Below are positions 17,254 to 25,306 of a stretch of DNA of 64,000 nt, piece after piece. The DNA comes from CAZVWJ01 sp964631325 (lineage in GTDB: Bacteria; T1Sed10-126): NCBI GenBank assembly GCA_964631325.1, contig CAZVWJ010000002.1, positions 1 to 64,000 of the forward strand, written 5' to 3'. The notes under the pieces were generated by a model. That model did no database searches, had not been told where the DNA came from, and saw only the letters and a list, made by a program, of their open reading frames with translations. The position numbers were made by a program, and so were the translations under genes. How positions within the stretch are numbered: the stretch's first letter is position 1; the number at the start of each line of letters is the position of its first letter.

Positions 17254-18522
17254 TCAATTTTCTTCAGCGCCGGGAACCAGTTCCCGGATCAGCGGTATTA
17301 TTTCTCGTTCAAAGATAGCCGGCCAGGTAAAATTCTTACGAACCCGACGTTGCAGCAAAGTTGCTGCCTGTGATTCTATCTCTTCCCTGATATCATAGGC
17401 GATTATCGAAGGATGCTCATCCGGATCAAAATAATGGGGAGCTTCACCGCCTACTTCCGGGAGAGGAGCAATGTCACTGCAGCAGATCAGAGTTCGACTT
17501 AAACCGGCCTCCAGCAGGGGCAAGCCAAATCCCTCCTGCCGGCTGGTTAATAACAGGATATCACTCAACCGGTAGAACTGGCGCATCCGGTTATAGCTTA
17601 TCTTAAGGGGTTCACCGGTTTCAGGATCCTCAAGCTCATAACAGAAAATTACTTCTTCCTCTAAATCTAACTTATTCCGCAACTGTTTTAACTCTTCAAA
17701 ATACTCCATTGTTTCCGGGTTATGGGGATCCGGTGGCCCGGTGATAATAAAGTGAAGGGAGTAACCCAACTTTTTTAAATGGTAAATAATTTCCAGGGCC
17801 AGTTCAAAATTTTTTCGGCGAACCACGCGAGCGGGATAAATGGCCAAGATGTCATCATAATACATTTTGTGATTGCGGTAAATACTTTTTATTGTTGAAT
17901 CCAGCTCGTGGAATTCATCAAATTCTATTCCGTCGTGAACTACTTCCACAGTAGCTTCCTGGTCAAAAACCCGGTTGAGTTGATCAGCTCTAAGGCCGGA
18001 AATAGTTATGTATTTTTCGACTTCAGCGGGTTTACCAAGGAGGTCCCAGGGATATTTATCGGGGGTCTCGTATTTATCATCAAGCCAGGCAATATCATGA
18101 GTCCAGGGAACAAATTTAAGCTCAGATTCTTCAGCCAGTTCAACCAGAGCAGCGGTAAGGGGCAAATTAAAGGGCATGGAAAAAATATTGTGGACAAGGA
18201 TAAGATCCATGCCGGCCAGTGAATCCAATAAATCTTTTTTGTGGTTTGCCTTCTTTTTTTCAAAAGAAACGGTCTCATCGGATTTTAATTCCTCGCGGAT
18301 GGACTCTTTACCAGGGTAATCAGAGCCAAGTTCTGTTTCCTTGTAAACAGGAATAGACTCGTGGAATTGTTCGCCTTCCCCTACAAAAACGCTCACTTCA
18401 GCACCATACTTGTAAAGCCACCGGGCGTGAGCTTCCAGAATAAATTCTGTCCCTCCAATTACCGGCGGACAACTGTAATGCATCAAGGCAATCCGATAAT
18501 TATCAAGGGAAAGATCAGTCAT
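17254..18522 (-). CDS. GT4 glycosyltransferase, candidate for the second sugar of a glucosylglycerate-type solute
   Basis: This protein of about 422 residues belongs to GT family 4: IALMHYSCPPVIGGTE near the N-terminus (acceptor loop), VVHDGIEFDEF hinge, ARVVRRKNFELAL, and donor site SRQEGFGLPLLEAGLSRT (EX7E). ATG 18522 is preferred to an upstream TTG because AGAGG lies about 8 bases before it. It lies directly downstream of the phosphatase and GpgS genes. In Petrotoga, GpgS works with a mannosyltransferase to make mannosylglucosylglycerate; by position this could be the equivalent enzyme. That role is inference, and a plain glycan glucosyl- or mannosyltransferase is the alternative. Confidence 0.82.
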   Translation of the reverse strand: MTDLSLDNYRIALMHYSCPPVIGGTEFILEAHARWLYKYGAEVSVFVGEGEQFHESIPVYKETELGSDYPGKESIREELKSDETVSFEKKKANHKKDLLDSLAGMDLILVHNIFSMPFNLPLTAALVELAEESELKFVPWTHDIAWLDDKYETPDKYPWDLLGKPAEVEKYITISGLRADQLNRVFDQEATVEVVHDGIEFDEFHELDSTIKSIYRNHKMYYDDILAIYPARVVRRKNFELALEIIYHLKKLGYSLHFIITGPPDPHNPETMEYFEELKQLRNKLDLEEEVIFCYELEDPETGEPLKISYNRMRQFYRLSDILLLTSRQEGFGLPLLEAGLSRTLICCSDIAPLPEVGGEAPHYFDPDEHPSIIAYDIREEIESQAATLLQRRVRKNFTWPAIFEREIIPLIRELVPGAEEN

Positions 18523-18537
18523 GGCCAAAGCCTCTTT

Positions 18538-19098
18538 TTATGAAGAGATTTGAACTTCCAGCACCGCTGCATTATCGGGCAGAGATTCAAGAACTTCATC
18601 AAATTCCCAGCGGCCGGCCAGGTGAGCGATCAAGCTATTAACCACCTTATGGGCCACCAGAATAATTCGATTTTCATGTTGGTTCAAAATAAAATCAAGG
18701 GCCTTCTTAATTCGGTCTTTCACCAGCCATAAAGACTCACCGGCCGGAGGACTATGAGAAATCGGGTCCTGTTTCCAGGCTCGATATTCTTCCGGAACCA
18801 GGTTATTCTCAAGACGGCTTCCGGAAAGACCATTCCAGAAGCCCTGGTCAAGTTCGTGCAAATTATTTAAAATCCAGAAGTTATCGATAGTAAGTTCCCG
18901 CTGCAAAATCGCCGCAGTCTGGCGGGCACGTCGAAGAGGGCTAACGGCCAGATCAAACGGCTTATCCGGAGGAAAATGGGTTGCCATTTCCTGACTCTGG
19001 CGGAGCCCCGTCTGATTCAGACCAATATCAACACACCCCTGGATCAAATCCCGCTCATTCCAGAAGGTTTCCCCGTGACGGACCAGATATAACTCCAT
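18538..19098 (-). CDS. Histidine-phosphatase-superfamily phosphatase (candidate glucosyl-3-phosphoglycerate phosphatase)
   Basis: This protein of about 186 residues, in the phosphoglycerate-mutase-like branch of the histidine phosphatases, has the catalytic LVRHGETFWNE motif at its N-terminus, SPLRRARQTA, an ELDQGFWNGL stretch and a second histidine in ILVAHKVV. The longest frame starts at 19149 inside the GpgS gene. ATG 19098 with GGGGAAG upstream is better, leaving 7 bp after the GpgS stop. GpgP of mycobacteria, which dephosphorylates glucosyl-3-phosphoglycerate, is from this superfamily, so the position right after GpgS supports the same job here. Alternatives are CobC-like or general phosphatase activity. 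Confidence 0.85.
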   Translation of the reverse strand: MELYLVRHGETFWNERDLIQGCVDIGLNQTGLRQSQEMATHFPPDKPFDLAVSPLRRARQTAAILQRELTIDNFWILNNLHELDQGFWNGLSGSRLENNLVPEEYRAWKQDPISHSPPAGESLWLVKDRIKKALDFILNQHENRIILVAHKVVNSLIAHLAGRWEFDEVLESLPDNAAVLEVQISS

Positions 19099-19105
19099 CG
19101 AAAAC

Positions 19106-20083
19106 TTAACTTCCCCGGTCCCGTTTTTCTCGATACTGAGATAGCTCAATCATAGGTGGCCTTTCTATTTCCTGGATCTGGGTTCCTTCCAGGTCATATT
19201 CTTCTCCTTCGGTATAAATCTGGTTGTAAACCCGATGTAATTCTTCCTGCAGTTTCAATTTATCAGCCGCATCCACCCGGTTAAAAAAGGTCTGGAGAAT
19301 CCCAAACGCCATTTTCCCGAGCGATTGTAAGTCCTGGTTTTTGTGAACCCGACGATCAAGATCAACCTGAGCTATTTTATCAATTCCAAATTTTTCACTA
19401 ATATCAATCAGCAGTCCCGTCTCAACTCCATAGCCAATAAAAAACGGAAGTTGTTCGAGCAGCTCCCGCCGGCCGGCGTATTCACCGGAAAGGGGCTGCA
19501 TCATTCCGGCCAGTTCAGGGAAGAAAAGGTTAAACAGAGGGCGCACGAGAATCTCCGTCACACGCCCCCCACCTCCAGTTCGTACTTCTTCTCCAAATTG
19601 CAATGGACGCTCATAAAAAGCTTTTACGTAACTCAGTTCATCCCTTTCCAACAGTGGGCCAACCAGACCGTAGACAAATTTCGGAGCAATATTTTTAATA
19701 TCCGCATCAATATAAACAATTATATCCCCTTCCAACAAATACAGACTCTTCCATAAGTTTTCTCCCTTTCCCTGGTGGATACCCTCCTCCTGTAAATGCT
19801 CACTTGCTTTAAACACGTTGGCTCCATACTTTTTCGCTATCGCCCGGGTTCTATCCTGGGAACCACTGTCCACCACTGCTATTTCATCAATTAAATCGTG
19901 CTTTATCTTTAATTCCGTCTGGATTAAGATAATTTCCTTGCCAATAGTATCAGCTTCGTTAAGGGTTGGTAAACTAACAGTAATAGACAGGTTCTTTTCC
20001 TCTTTTAACTCAATTAACCGGTCAATATCCTGATAGCGAGAATGATGGTAAGTATTTTTATCCAGCCATTGATCAACTTTCAA
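19106..20083 (-). CDS. gpgS: Glucosyl-3-phosphoglycerate synthase
   Basis: This GT81-family enzyme transfers glucose from an NDP-glucose to 3-phosphoglycerate, the committed step of glucosylglycerate synthesis. Motifs include ITVSLPTLNEADTIG, VVDSGSQDRT, the metal-binding YIDADIKN, PLSGEYAGRRELLE and FFIGYGVETGLLIDI. The frame is open up to a TTG at 20098, but that would put the GGAGGTGA ribosome-binding site inside the coding region. The TTG at 20083 follows that site at correct spacing and gives about 325 residues. It is the first gene of the solute cluster. Glucosylglycerate is known as a compatible solute and nitrogen-limitation response in several bacteria. Confidence 0.93.
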   Translation of the reverse strand: MKVDQWLDKNTYHHSRYQDIDRLIELKEEKNLSITVSLPTLNEADTIGKEIILIQTELKIKHDLIDEIAVVDSGSQDRTRAIAKKYGANVFKASEHLQEEGIHQGKGENLWKSLYLLEGDIIVYIDADIKNIAPKFVYGLVGPLLERDELSYVKAFYERPLQFGEEVRTGGGGRVTEILVRPLFNLFFPELAGMMQPLSGEYAGRRELLEQLPFFIGYGVETGLLIDISEKFGIDKIAQVDLDRRVHKNQDLQSLGKMAFGILQTFFNRVDAADKLKLQEELHRVYNQIYTEGEEYDLEGTQIQEIERPPMIELSQYREKRDRGS

Positions 20084-20267
20084 ATTGCTCACCTCCAACG
20101 AAGGATAAACTCCGGCACAATAAAAACAAATTTTAGCAGAAGCCTCTATTGTATTGTCCGGGAAAATACCGTAATATGCAAGGAAAACAGGATGGATACA
20201 GTTTTTTTAGTTCTACTCAATAGCATGTATATTGGTCAATTTGAACTACTAACCAAGTGCAAATATT

Positions 20268-21191
20268 TCACCGACCACGAGGATGATAATCCCGGTGAGA
20301 ATTTCTTACTTCATCTCGTAAATGAACGTAAATATCTGCCGTAGTGCCGACATCACTGTGACCGAGCATCTTCTGTAAACTTCGCAAATCCGCCCCTCCC
20401 GCCAGCATATGAGTTGCAAACGAGTGACGCAGTGTATGAGGAGTGACTTCGGTCAGGTTGGCCTGTTGAGCGTATTTTTTAACAATTTGCCAGATCTGCT
20501 GGCGAGTTATCTGTGTTCCTTTCCGGGTTAGAAAGAAATACTCGGAGCCGCCCGACGTCGTCCAGGTATTTCTTATCTCTCGTCCATATCTCTTTAACCA
20601 CTTAAGAGCTTCACGACCAATTGGGACAATCCTCTGTTTATCTCCCTTCCCAATCACACTTAGTTCTCCACGCTCCCAATCAACACCGTTTGCTTCCAGT
20701 TCCACTGCTTCCGAAACCCGCAGACCAGCTCCGTACATTGCTTCCAGCAAAGCTCGATCACGAAGACCTGCTGACGAATCACAATCCGGCTCGTCCAATA
20801 ATGACCGAACTTCTTGCTCACTTAAATAATTAGGGAAATTTTCTCCTTTTCCGGGCCGATCCATCTTTTCGACTGGATTTCCTGACATACAGTCAGTCGA
20901 CGTTAAAAATGAAAAAAATTTGTGCAGGGTCGAAAGACGGCGAGAAACTGTGCGAGGAGCGTATTCCCCCCGACGACAGTATTCAAGGAAATCTGTAATG
21001 ACAAACATGTCTACTTCTTCCGGCTGTAACTCCTGTTCGCGAATAAATCCAAAAAAATTTTTCAAGTCAGAGCAATATGAACTAACAGTATTTTCCGCCA
21101 GCCCTTCATCGACAATTAATCGTTCACGAAATTTTTGTAATAATTCCTCCCACCTGTCCTCCATCCGTAAAGAGTTATCTAGTTCAGCCAT
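20268..21191 (-). CDS. xerD: XerC/XerD-type tyrosine recombinase
   Basis: This 307-residue site-specific recombinase has an N-terminal SAM-like core-binding domain (about 12-100) and a catalytic domain with Arg I in YGAGLRVSEAVEL, Lys in VIGKGDKQRIVPI, the HxxR box TPHTLRHSFATHML, a second His in LGHSDVGTT and the nucleophilic Tyr in ADIYVHL. The size and motifs fit a chromosome-dimer resolvase rather than a phage integrase, and no phage genes are near. XerC and XerD cannot be separated by reading alone. Its start overlaps the end of the DUF368 gene by 8 bp. No dif-like site was recognised within the window. Confidence 0.92.
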   Translation of the reverse strand: MAELDNSLRMEDRWEELLQKFRERLIVDEGLAENTVSSYCSDLKNFFGFIREQELQPEEVDMFVITDFLEYCRRGEYAPRTVSRRLSTLHKFFSFLTSTDCMSGNPVEKMDRPGKGENFPNYLSEQEVRSLLDEPDCDSSAGLRDRALLEAMYGAGLRVSEAVELEANGVDWERGELSVIGKGDKQRIVPIGREALKWLKRYGREIRNTWTTSGGSEYFFLTRKGTQITRQQIWQIVKKYAQQANLTEVTPHTLRHSFATHMLAGGADLRSLQKMLGHSDVGTTADIYVHLRDEVRNSHRDYHPRGR

Positions 21192-22332
21192 AAATTGCTC
21201 TATCCAAAGCAGTCAGATACCCTAAAAAATAAACTAACAAAGCACCAAAAATTCCAAGGCAGACGATCATCGCCGAATGCAAACCAAAATATCCGCCCAC
21301 TGGTAACGTCCGATACGGCCACAGGCCCCGAAGACAACCAACCATCAAGCCAACCAGGGCTGCCATGGTATAACTTTCATAATGATGAAGCATATAATTT
21401 AAGAATCGGGAAAACAGAAGTAATCCGCCCACCATGCCCAAACCGAAGAGAACCAGGTAAAAAGTCTCCCAACCGGGGATTACGCCGGCTATAAGCCGTG
21501 ATTCGAACAGGTGGACAAGCCTGAGTATAAAGGTGTAACAACCGAGAATCAGCAATAGATACGAACCGCTAATTCCCGGTAATATCATAGCGCATATAGC
21601 AATTGAGCCAGCAAGCAGAACATACCAGGCCGGAGGCCGGGGAATATAAACTGTTGTTCCGGGCGGAAGTTTACTATTATCACCAGTCAGCGAATTGTTA
21701 ATTTGAGCAGCAATCTCAGAATTTTTTGGAGAAGCAAGCACATTTTTTGACGGTGCAGCGGAATAATTCTGAAACAACAACGTTTCCAGGGATTTTCCTT
21801 GCGATTGCACCTTAACCCAGTTCCGGGCCTGGATGATCGTCCGATGGGGAGCGGTCACCCAGAAACCAAATAATATAAAAAATAAAATTACTCCGATTAG
21901 AAGCAGACGGCGATAAGAAGCTGCAAACTCAACCCGCTGAAGCGGAATCCAGACACTGCCCACAATCAGCCCAAAGAAAAACCCCCGAACCATCGCCGGA
22001 TATTCTTGCATCAGGGCGGGAATAACAGCGCTACCCACACTGATTGCCGAAAATATCCCCGCTCCAAGCACCAGAAAGAAAAAAACTTTAAGCTGTTTTG
22101 CTTTCCCGACCAGCCGCGATAAAAACGGACTACTCCAATCGAACAAAGTCTTAAAAAAACGTTTCAACCATTGCAGGTCAAGCGAACTAAGGGCCTCAAT
22201 TAATTCTCGATAAATTCCCAGAACCAAGGCCATAGTTCCCCCGCTTACCCCGGGAATAACATCGGCTGCCCCCATGCAAATCCCCTTTAAATAAAGCAAG
22301 AACCAGTCGAACAAATTTCTATCTTTGGCCAT
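21184..22332 (-). CDS. DUF368 family membrane protein (PopT-like polyprenyl-phosphate translocase)
   Basis: This protein of about 382 residues has many membrane segments. The DUF368 signature GICMGAADVIPGVSGGTMAL lies near the N-terminus, and a related repeat AICAMILPGISGSYLLLILG lies in the second half, as in this internally duplicated family. DUF368 proteins (PopT) were linked experimentally to undecaprenyl-phosphate recycling. A hydrophilic insertion of about 60 residues (roughly 175-240) separates the two halves and seems long for the family. The frame is open 84 nt further upstream, into the intergenic repeat; ATG 22332 with AAGGAGA upstream is the likely start. It is coupled to the Xer gene. 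Confidence 0.9.
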   Translation of the reverse strand: MAKDRNLFDWFLLYLKGICMGAADVIPGVSGGTMALVLGIYRELIEALSSLDLQWLKRFFKTLFDWSSPFLSRLVGKAKQLKVFFFLVLGAGIFSAISVGSAVIPALMQEYPAMVRGFFFGLIVGSVWIPLQRVEFAASYRRLLLIGVILFFILFGFWVTAPHRTIIQARNWVKVQSQGKSLETLLFQNYSAAPSKNVLASPKNSEIAAQINNSLTGDNSKLPPGTTVYIPRPPAWYVLLAGSIAICAMILPGISGSYLLLILGCYTFILRLVHLFESRLIAGVIPGWETFYLVLFGLGMVGGLLLFSRFLNYMLHHYESYTMAALVGLMVGCLRGLWPYRTLPVGGYFGLHSAMIVCLGIFGALLVYFLGYLTALDRAIYG

Positions 22333-22374
22333 AGATTGTCTCCTTAATTTTTTGGTAAGATTCAAAACTTCAAA

Positions 22375-22585
22375 ATATATCTCCTCTCCCCCGGTGGGAG
22401 AGGGCTTGCCCTGCACATGGACAGGGCTTATGGCGCATACGCGTTATTAAGGTGAACGGGGGAATCCTACCTGAAGCAGGAGGAAAAGGCTCTGAAAACC
22501 TTTTTTTACCCCCATCTGTGTCTTCCCCCATCAGGGGGAAGAGTTTGTAGAGGGAACTCACCCCATCGAGAGGGAAAAATTATTT
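22375..22585. repeat. Intergenic composite repeat (diverged copy)
   Basis: CTCCTCTCCCCCGGTGGGAG, GCCCTGCACATGGACAGGGC, GGCGCATACGCGTTATTA, then GTGAACGGGGG and a TTCCCCCATCAGGGGGAA hairpin. The left end lies about 43 bp upstream of the DUF368 ATG; the right end lies near the pcm stop. A further half-palindrome CACCCCATCGAGAGGG ends the element. Confidence 0.75.
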
Positions 22586-22604
22586 TGAAGTTCTGGGTAA
22601 AATT

Positions 22605-23276
22605 TTAACTATCCCAACCATGTTTACCAACCAGAGGAACGAAAACGCAGGAAATGGAACTGCGAGTTTGAAATTCACCGGGGGCGGTCTTAGTTACTAC
22701 TTTCAATTGCTGGGATTGACGGCCACCCACGGGAATTACCAGCCGGCCACCGGAAACGAGCTGGCGCTTGAGAGGAGGCGGCACGGCAGGGGACGCAGCA
22801 GTAACCAGAATTCGTTCATAAGGAGCCGCATCCGACCAGCCTTCAGTACCATCGCCTACATGAATGTCTACATTTTTCCCCAGGTTCACATTATCTAAAT
22901 TAGCCCGAGCTGTTTTGGCAAGGGAGGATTTTTTTTCTATGGTGTGAACATGGGCTTCCATTTGTGCCAAGATAGCACTCTGATATCCTGAACCGGTGCC
23001 AATTTCAAGCACTTTCATTCCTTTTTCCGGTTCCAGCAACTGGGTCATCAAAGCCACAATATACGGTTGTGAAATTGTCTGACCTCCCCCGATCGGAAGC
23101 GCCCTGTCGGCATAAGCCACCCTCCAATTTTCCGCCGGAACAAATTGTTCCCGGGGGACTTTTCTGAACGCAGCAAGTATTTGAGAATCATGAATATCCC
23201 GGCGAGCCAAATCTTCCCGGACCATTTTCTTACGTTTTTCGACAAAATCTCGGTCCGCGGGCTGAAAGGAGGTCAC
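22605..23276 (-). CDS. pcm: Protein-L-isoaspartate O-methyltransferase
   Basis: This 223-residue cytosolic repair enzyme methylates isoaspartyl residues in damaged proteins using SAM. Family motifs are ALPIGGGQTISQPYIVALMTQLL (substrate site) and the SAM-binding VLEIGTGSGYQSAILA; RILVTAASPAVP and GGRLVIPVG follow. The start is GTG 23276, overlapping the stop of the upstream gene (GTGA). It is the last gene of the long operon that starts near 39.1 kb. Its SAH product would be handled by the hydrolase encoded at 14.7 kb. Confidence 0.96.
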   Translation of the reverse strand: MTSFQPADRDFVEKRKKMVREDLARRDIHDSQILAAFRKVPREQFVPAENWRVAYADRALPIGGGQTISQPYIVALMTQLLEPEKGMKVLEIGTGSGYQSAILAQMEAHVHTIEKKSSLAKTARANLDNVNLGKNVDIHVGDGTEGWSDAAPYERILVTAASPAVPPPLKRQLVSGGRLVIPVGGRQSQQLKVVTKTAPGEFQTRSSISCVFVPLVGKHGWDS

Positions 23277-25306
23277 GGAAGAAGATAGCCACCCGAAAAA
23301 CGGTAAATTACGTCAAGGTAATGAAACGAATATTCAAATTTACGCCAGGCTCCACTTTCGAGAGCATTAAGGGGACTACGGTAAACGGTGGTATAGTGGT
23401 GCTGAAGAGTTCTGTTGTAATTCTGCCAGACCTGACCGGTGGAGAGATTACTAAAGTTCATATAGAGGGTATTACCGTGAGATAAAAGAGGAGAGGAGGA
23501 TGACATTTTACTGATTGAGGGATTAATTATTGTGAGAGGAAGACCGTTGTTTCTTAACCGCCTGGCCAACCGGTTAAACTGAGAGCCTTCGTTATCTATT
23601 CGAGTAGAGACAACAATAATCCCAGTCGGTCCTCGACGCCGAAAAGCTCCGTTAACAGTTCGATGTAAATAATTTCTCAATTGGACCGGGTCAAACTTTT
23701 TTCCTTTTTTATAAGGATGCATAGAATTAAGCCGGTTCCTTAGCTTAATCTTTGAACCGGTCATTGGAGCTACCACGAAATTATTCTCTGAATAAACTTT
23801 CCAGATGGTTCCCTCAGTATCATCCGGGGCCCGGGTAATTAACTTTTCAATAAATGGCCGTATCTCATCCCACCGTTCCCGAGATTTAAAACAGTTGTCC
23901 ACAAGAATAATCCAACCCGGCGTGTAATAGGAGCGGGTTTTACGAAGGTAACTTGGCAAAGCCTCAAATCCCTCCACTTTAATTCCCAGGTTATTATCGC
24001 TTAAATGCTGAAACCGACTGCTTCTCAGGGGATCTCTGAGCAAAAGGTTCATCCGAATAACCGGATAATCTTCGAACTGAGTTCTCCGAGATTGAACTAA
24101 AATATCGGGGGCGGCCGTCTTTTGGGGCCGATAAATCAAGATGTTGCTGTCTTTGAATCGAGAAATAATCAATCTATCCCCGCTGAACAGACAATCAGAA
24201 ATATCCTCACCGGGAATAATTTCTCCCCGATCCCTAAGGTAAAGTGGTTTTTCCCCGGGAGTATATTTCATGAAACCATTTTCACCCCCGGCAAAAAGCT
24301 CTCCCTGTCTCCACCAGAGTTTCCGAATCCCCAGCCCCGGATCAACCTCAATCTCTCGCAACCGTTTACCGGCAGTATTTACTATAATAATCCTATTGTT
24401 ATTAAGATCCAATAGCCAGAATTTTCCTGCAGGACTCAACGCCAAGTCATCAATTCGAACCAGCGGTGGAGGTTTCCAGACCCGGCCCAGCGTATCCCCA
24501 CGGCTGGTCAACTGATAAATCTCATCGGACCCGTCATTAAAAACATAAACCTGTTGGTTTTGAGTGAACAATTCGTAGGGAGCATTTACACCGGCCCTGG
24601 CAAATGGAACTACCGCTCCCGTATCAGTAATCAGCCGAATTCGATCGCCACCGAATTCGGCTACCAAAAGTCCCTTCCCGGAAAGATAAGAGAGAGCAGC
24701 CGGTTTTTCAAAATTATACCACTGGTTTAGCAACTTCCCCTCTTCACTATAATAAAGGACTTTATTCATTCGAAAAGAAGCGGTGTAAAACCCCCCCCCG
24801 GGATTATTCGTCAGGGCAATCGGGTTCACGTTTCTATTTTTGCCCAGGACCTTCCCCTTAATTCCACTAACAAAATTCCAGTTCTTCAGATCAGAAATTT
24901 GCGGGGGATTATAACTTAATTGATGCAAGTTCAAGACCCGTGAAAACCACTTTTGTTTAGCTCCGGTAAGCATTTTTCCGGGGCGCCAGGTTTTTACAGC
25001 AGAGTCATTATAGCCAAGGGCGTAATAAACTTTTCCCAGCCAAAAACGAGCCCTCATATAGGAGGTATCGGACTGTAAAGCCGCTTCGAACCGCCGGCGT
25101 GCAGTCTCCAGATCTCCGTCCCGATGATAGGCATTATAACCGAATTGGAATTGGGTAGAGGTATCGCCCCCCCGGAGAGGGGGAGTGTCAGGGGCTTCAG
25201 GGGAAGTATCCGCCGTTTGAGCCCACAGCGGGGTAGAAACAGCGAAGGTAGCTATAACAACAACTATGACAACAAGAAATGAAAGCTTTAAACTTTTTGA
25301 GCCCAT
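23273..25306 (-). CDS. Exported TPR / beta-propeller / VWA-like protein, function unknown
   Basis: This 677-residue protein has a signal peptide (hydrophobic core LSFLVVIVVVIATFAV, cleavage near AQ). A TPR-like pair lies at about 55-105 (YNAYHRDGDLETARRRFEAAL). An NHL-like six-blade beta-propeller (about 140-410) has repeated phrases such as LSPAGKFWLLDLNNNRIIIV. The C-terminal domain (about 455-650) has alternating strands IILVDNC, GIIVVSTR and LTIINPSI like a von Willebrand A fold, but lacks the DxSxS metal motif. I know no family with this order. It is coupled at both ends: it overlaps the upstream TPR gene by 19 bp and pcm by 4 bp. A periplasmic or envelope-assembly scaffold is likely. 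Confidence 0.7.
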   Translation of the reverse strand: MGSKSLKLSFLVVIVVVIATFAVSTPLWAQTADTSPEAPDTPPLRGGDTSTQFQFGYNAYHRDGDLETARRRFEAALQSDTSYMRARFWLGKVYYALGYNDSAVKTWRPGKMLTGAKQKWFSRVLNLHQLSYNPPQISDLKNWNFVSGIKGKVLGKNRNVNPIALTNNPGGGFYTASFRMNKVLYYSEEGKLLNQWYNFEKPAALSYLSGKGLLVAEFGGDRIRLITDTGAVVPFARAGVNAPYELFTQNQQVYVFNDGSDEIYQLTSRGDTLGRVWKPPPLVRIDDLALSPAGKFWLLDLNNNRIIIVNTAGKRLREIEVDPGLGIRKLWWRQGELFAGGENGFMKYTPGEKPLYLRDRGEIIPGEDISDCLFSGDRLIISRFKDSNILIYRPQKTAAPDILVQSRRTQFEDYPVIRMNLLLRDPLRSSRFQHLSDNNLGIKVEGFEALPSYLRKTRSYYTPGWIILVDNCFKSRERWDEIRPFIEKLITRAPDDTEGTIWKVYSENNFVVAPMTGSKIKLRNRLNSMHPYKKGKKFDPVQLRNYLHRTVNGAFRRRGPTGIIVVSTRIDNEGSQFNRLARRLRNNGLPLTIINPSISKMSSSSPLLSHGNTLYMNFSNLSTGQVWQNYNRTLQHHYTTVYRSPLNALESGAWRKFEYSFHYLDVIYRFSGGYLLP

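Noticed and set aside
20099..20267. dif-like recombination site near the Xer gene
   Set aside because: No pair of 11-bp inverted arms with a 6-bp centre matching the dif consensus was found.
22333..22416. 84-bp N-terminal extension of the DUF368 protein
   Set aside because: It lies in the composite repeat, and AAGGAGA precedes the internal ATG at 22332.
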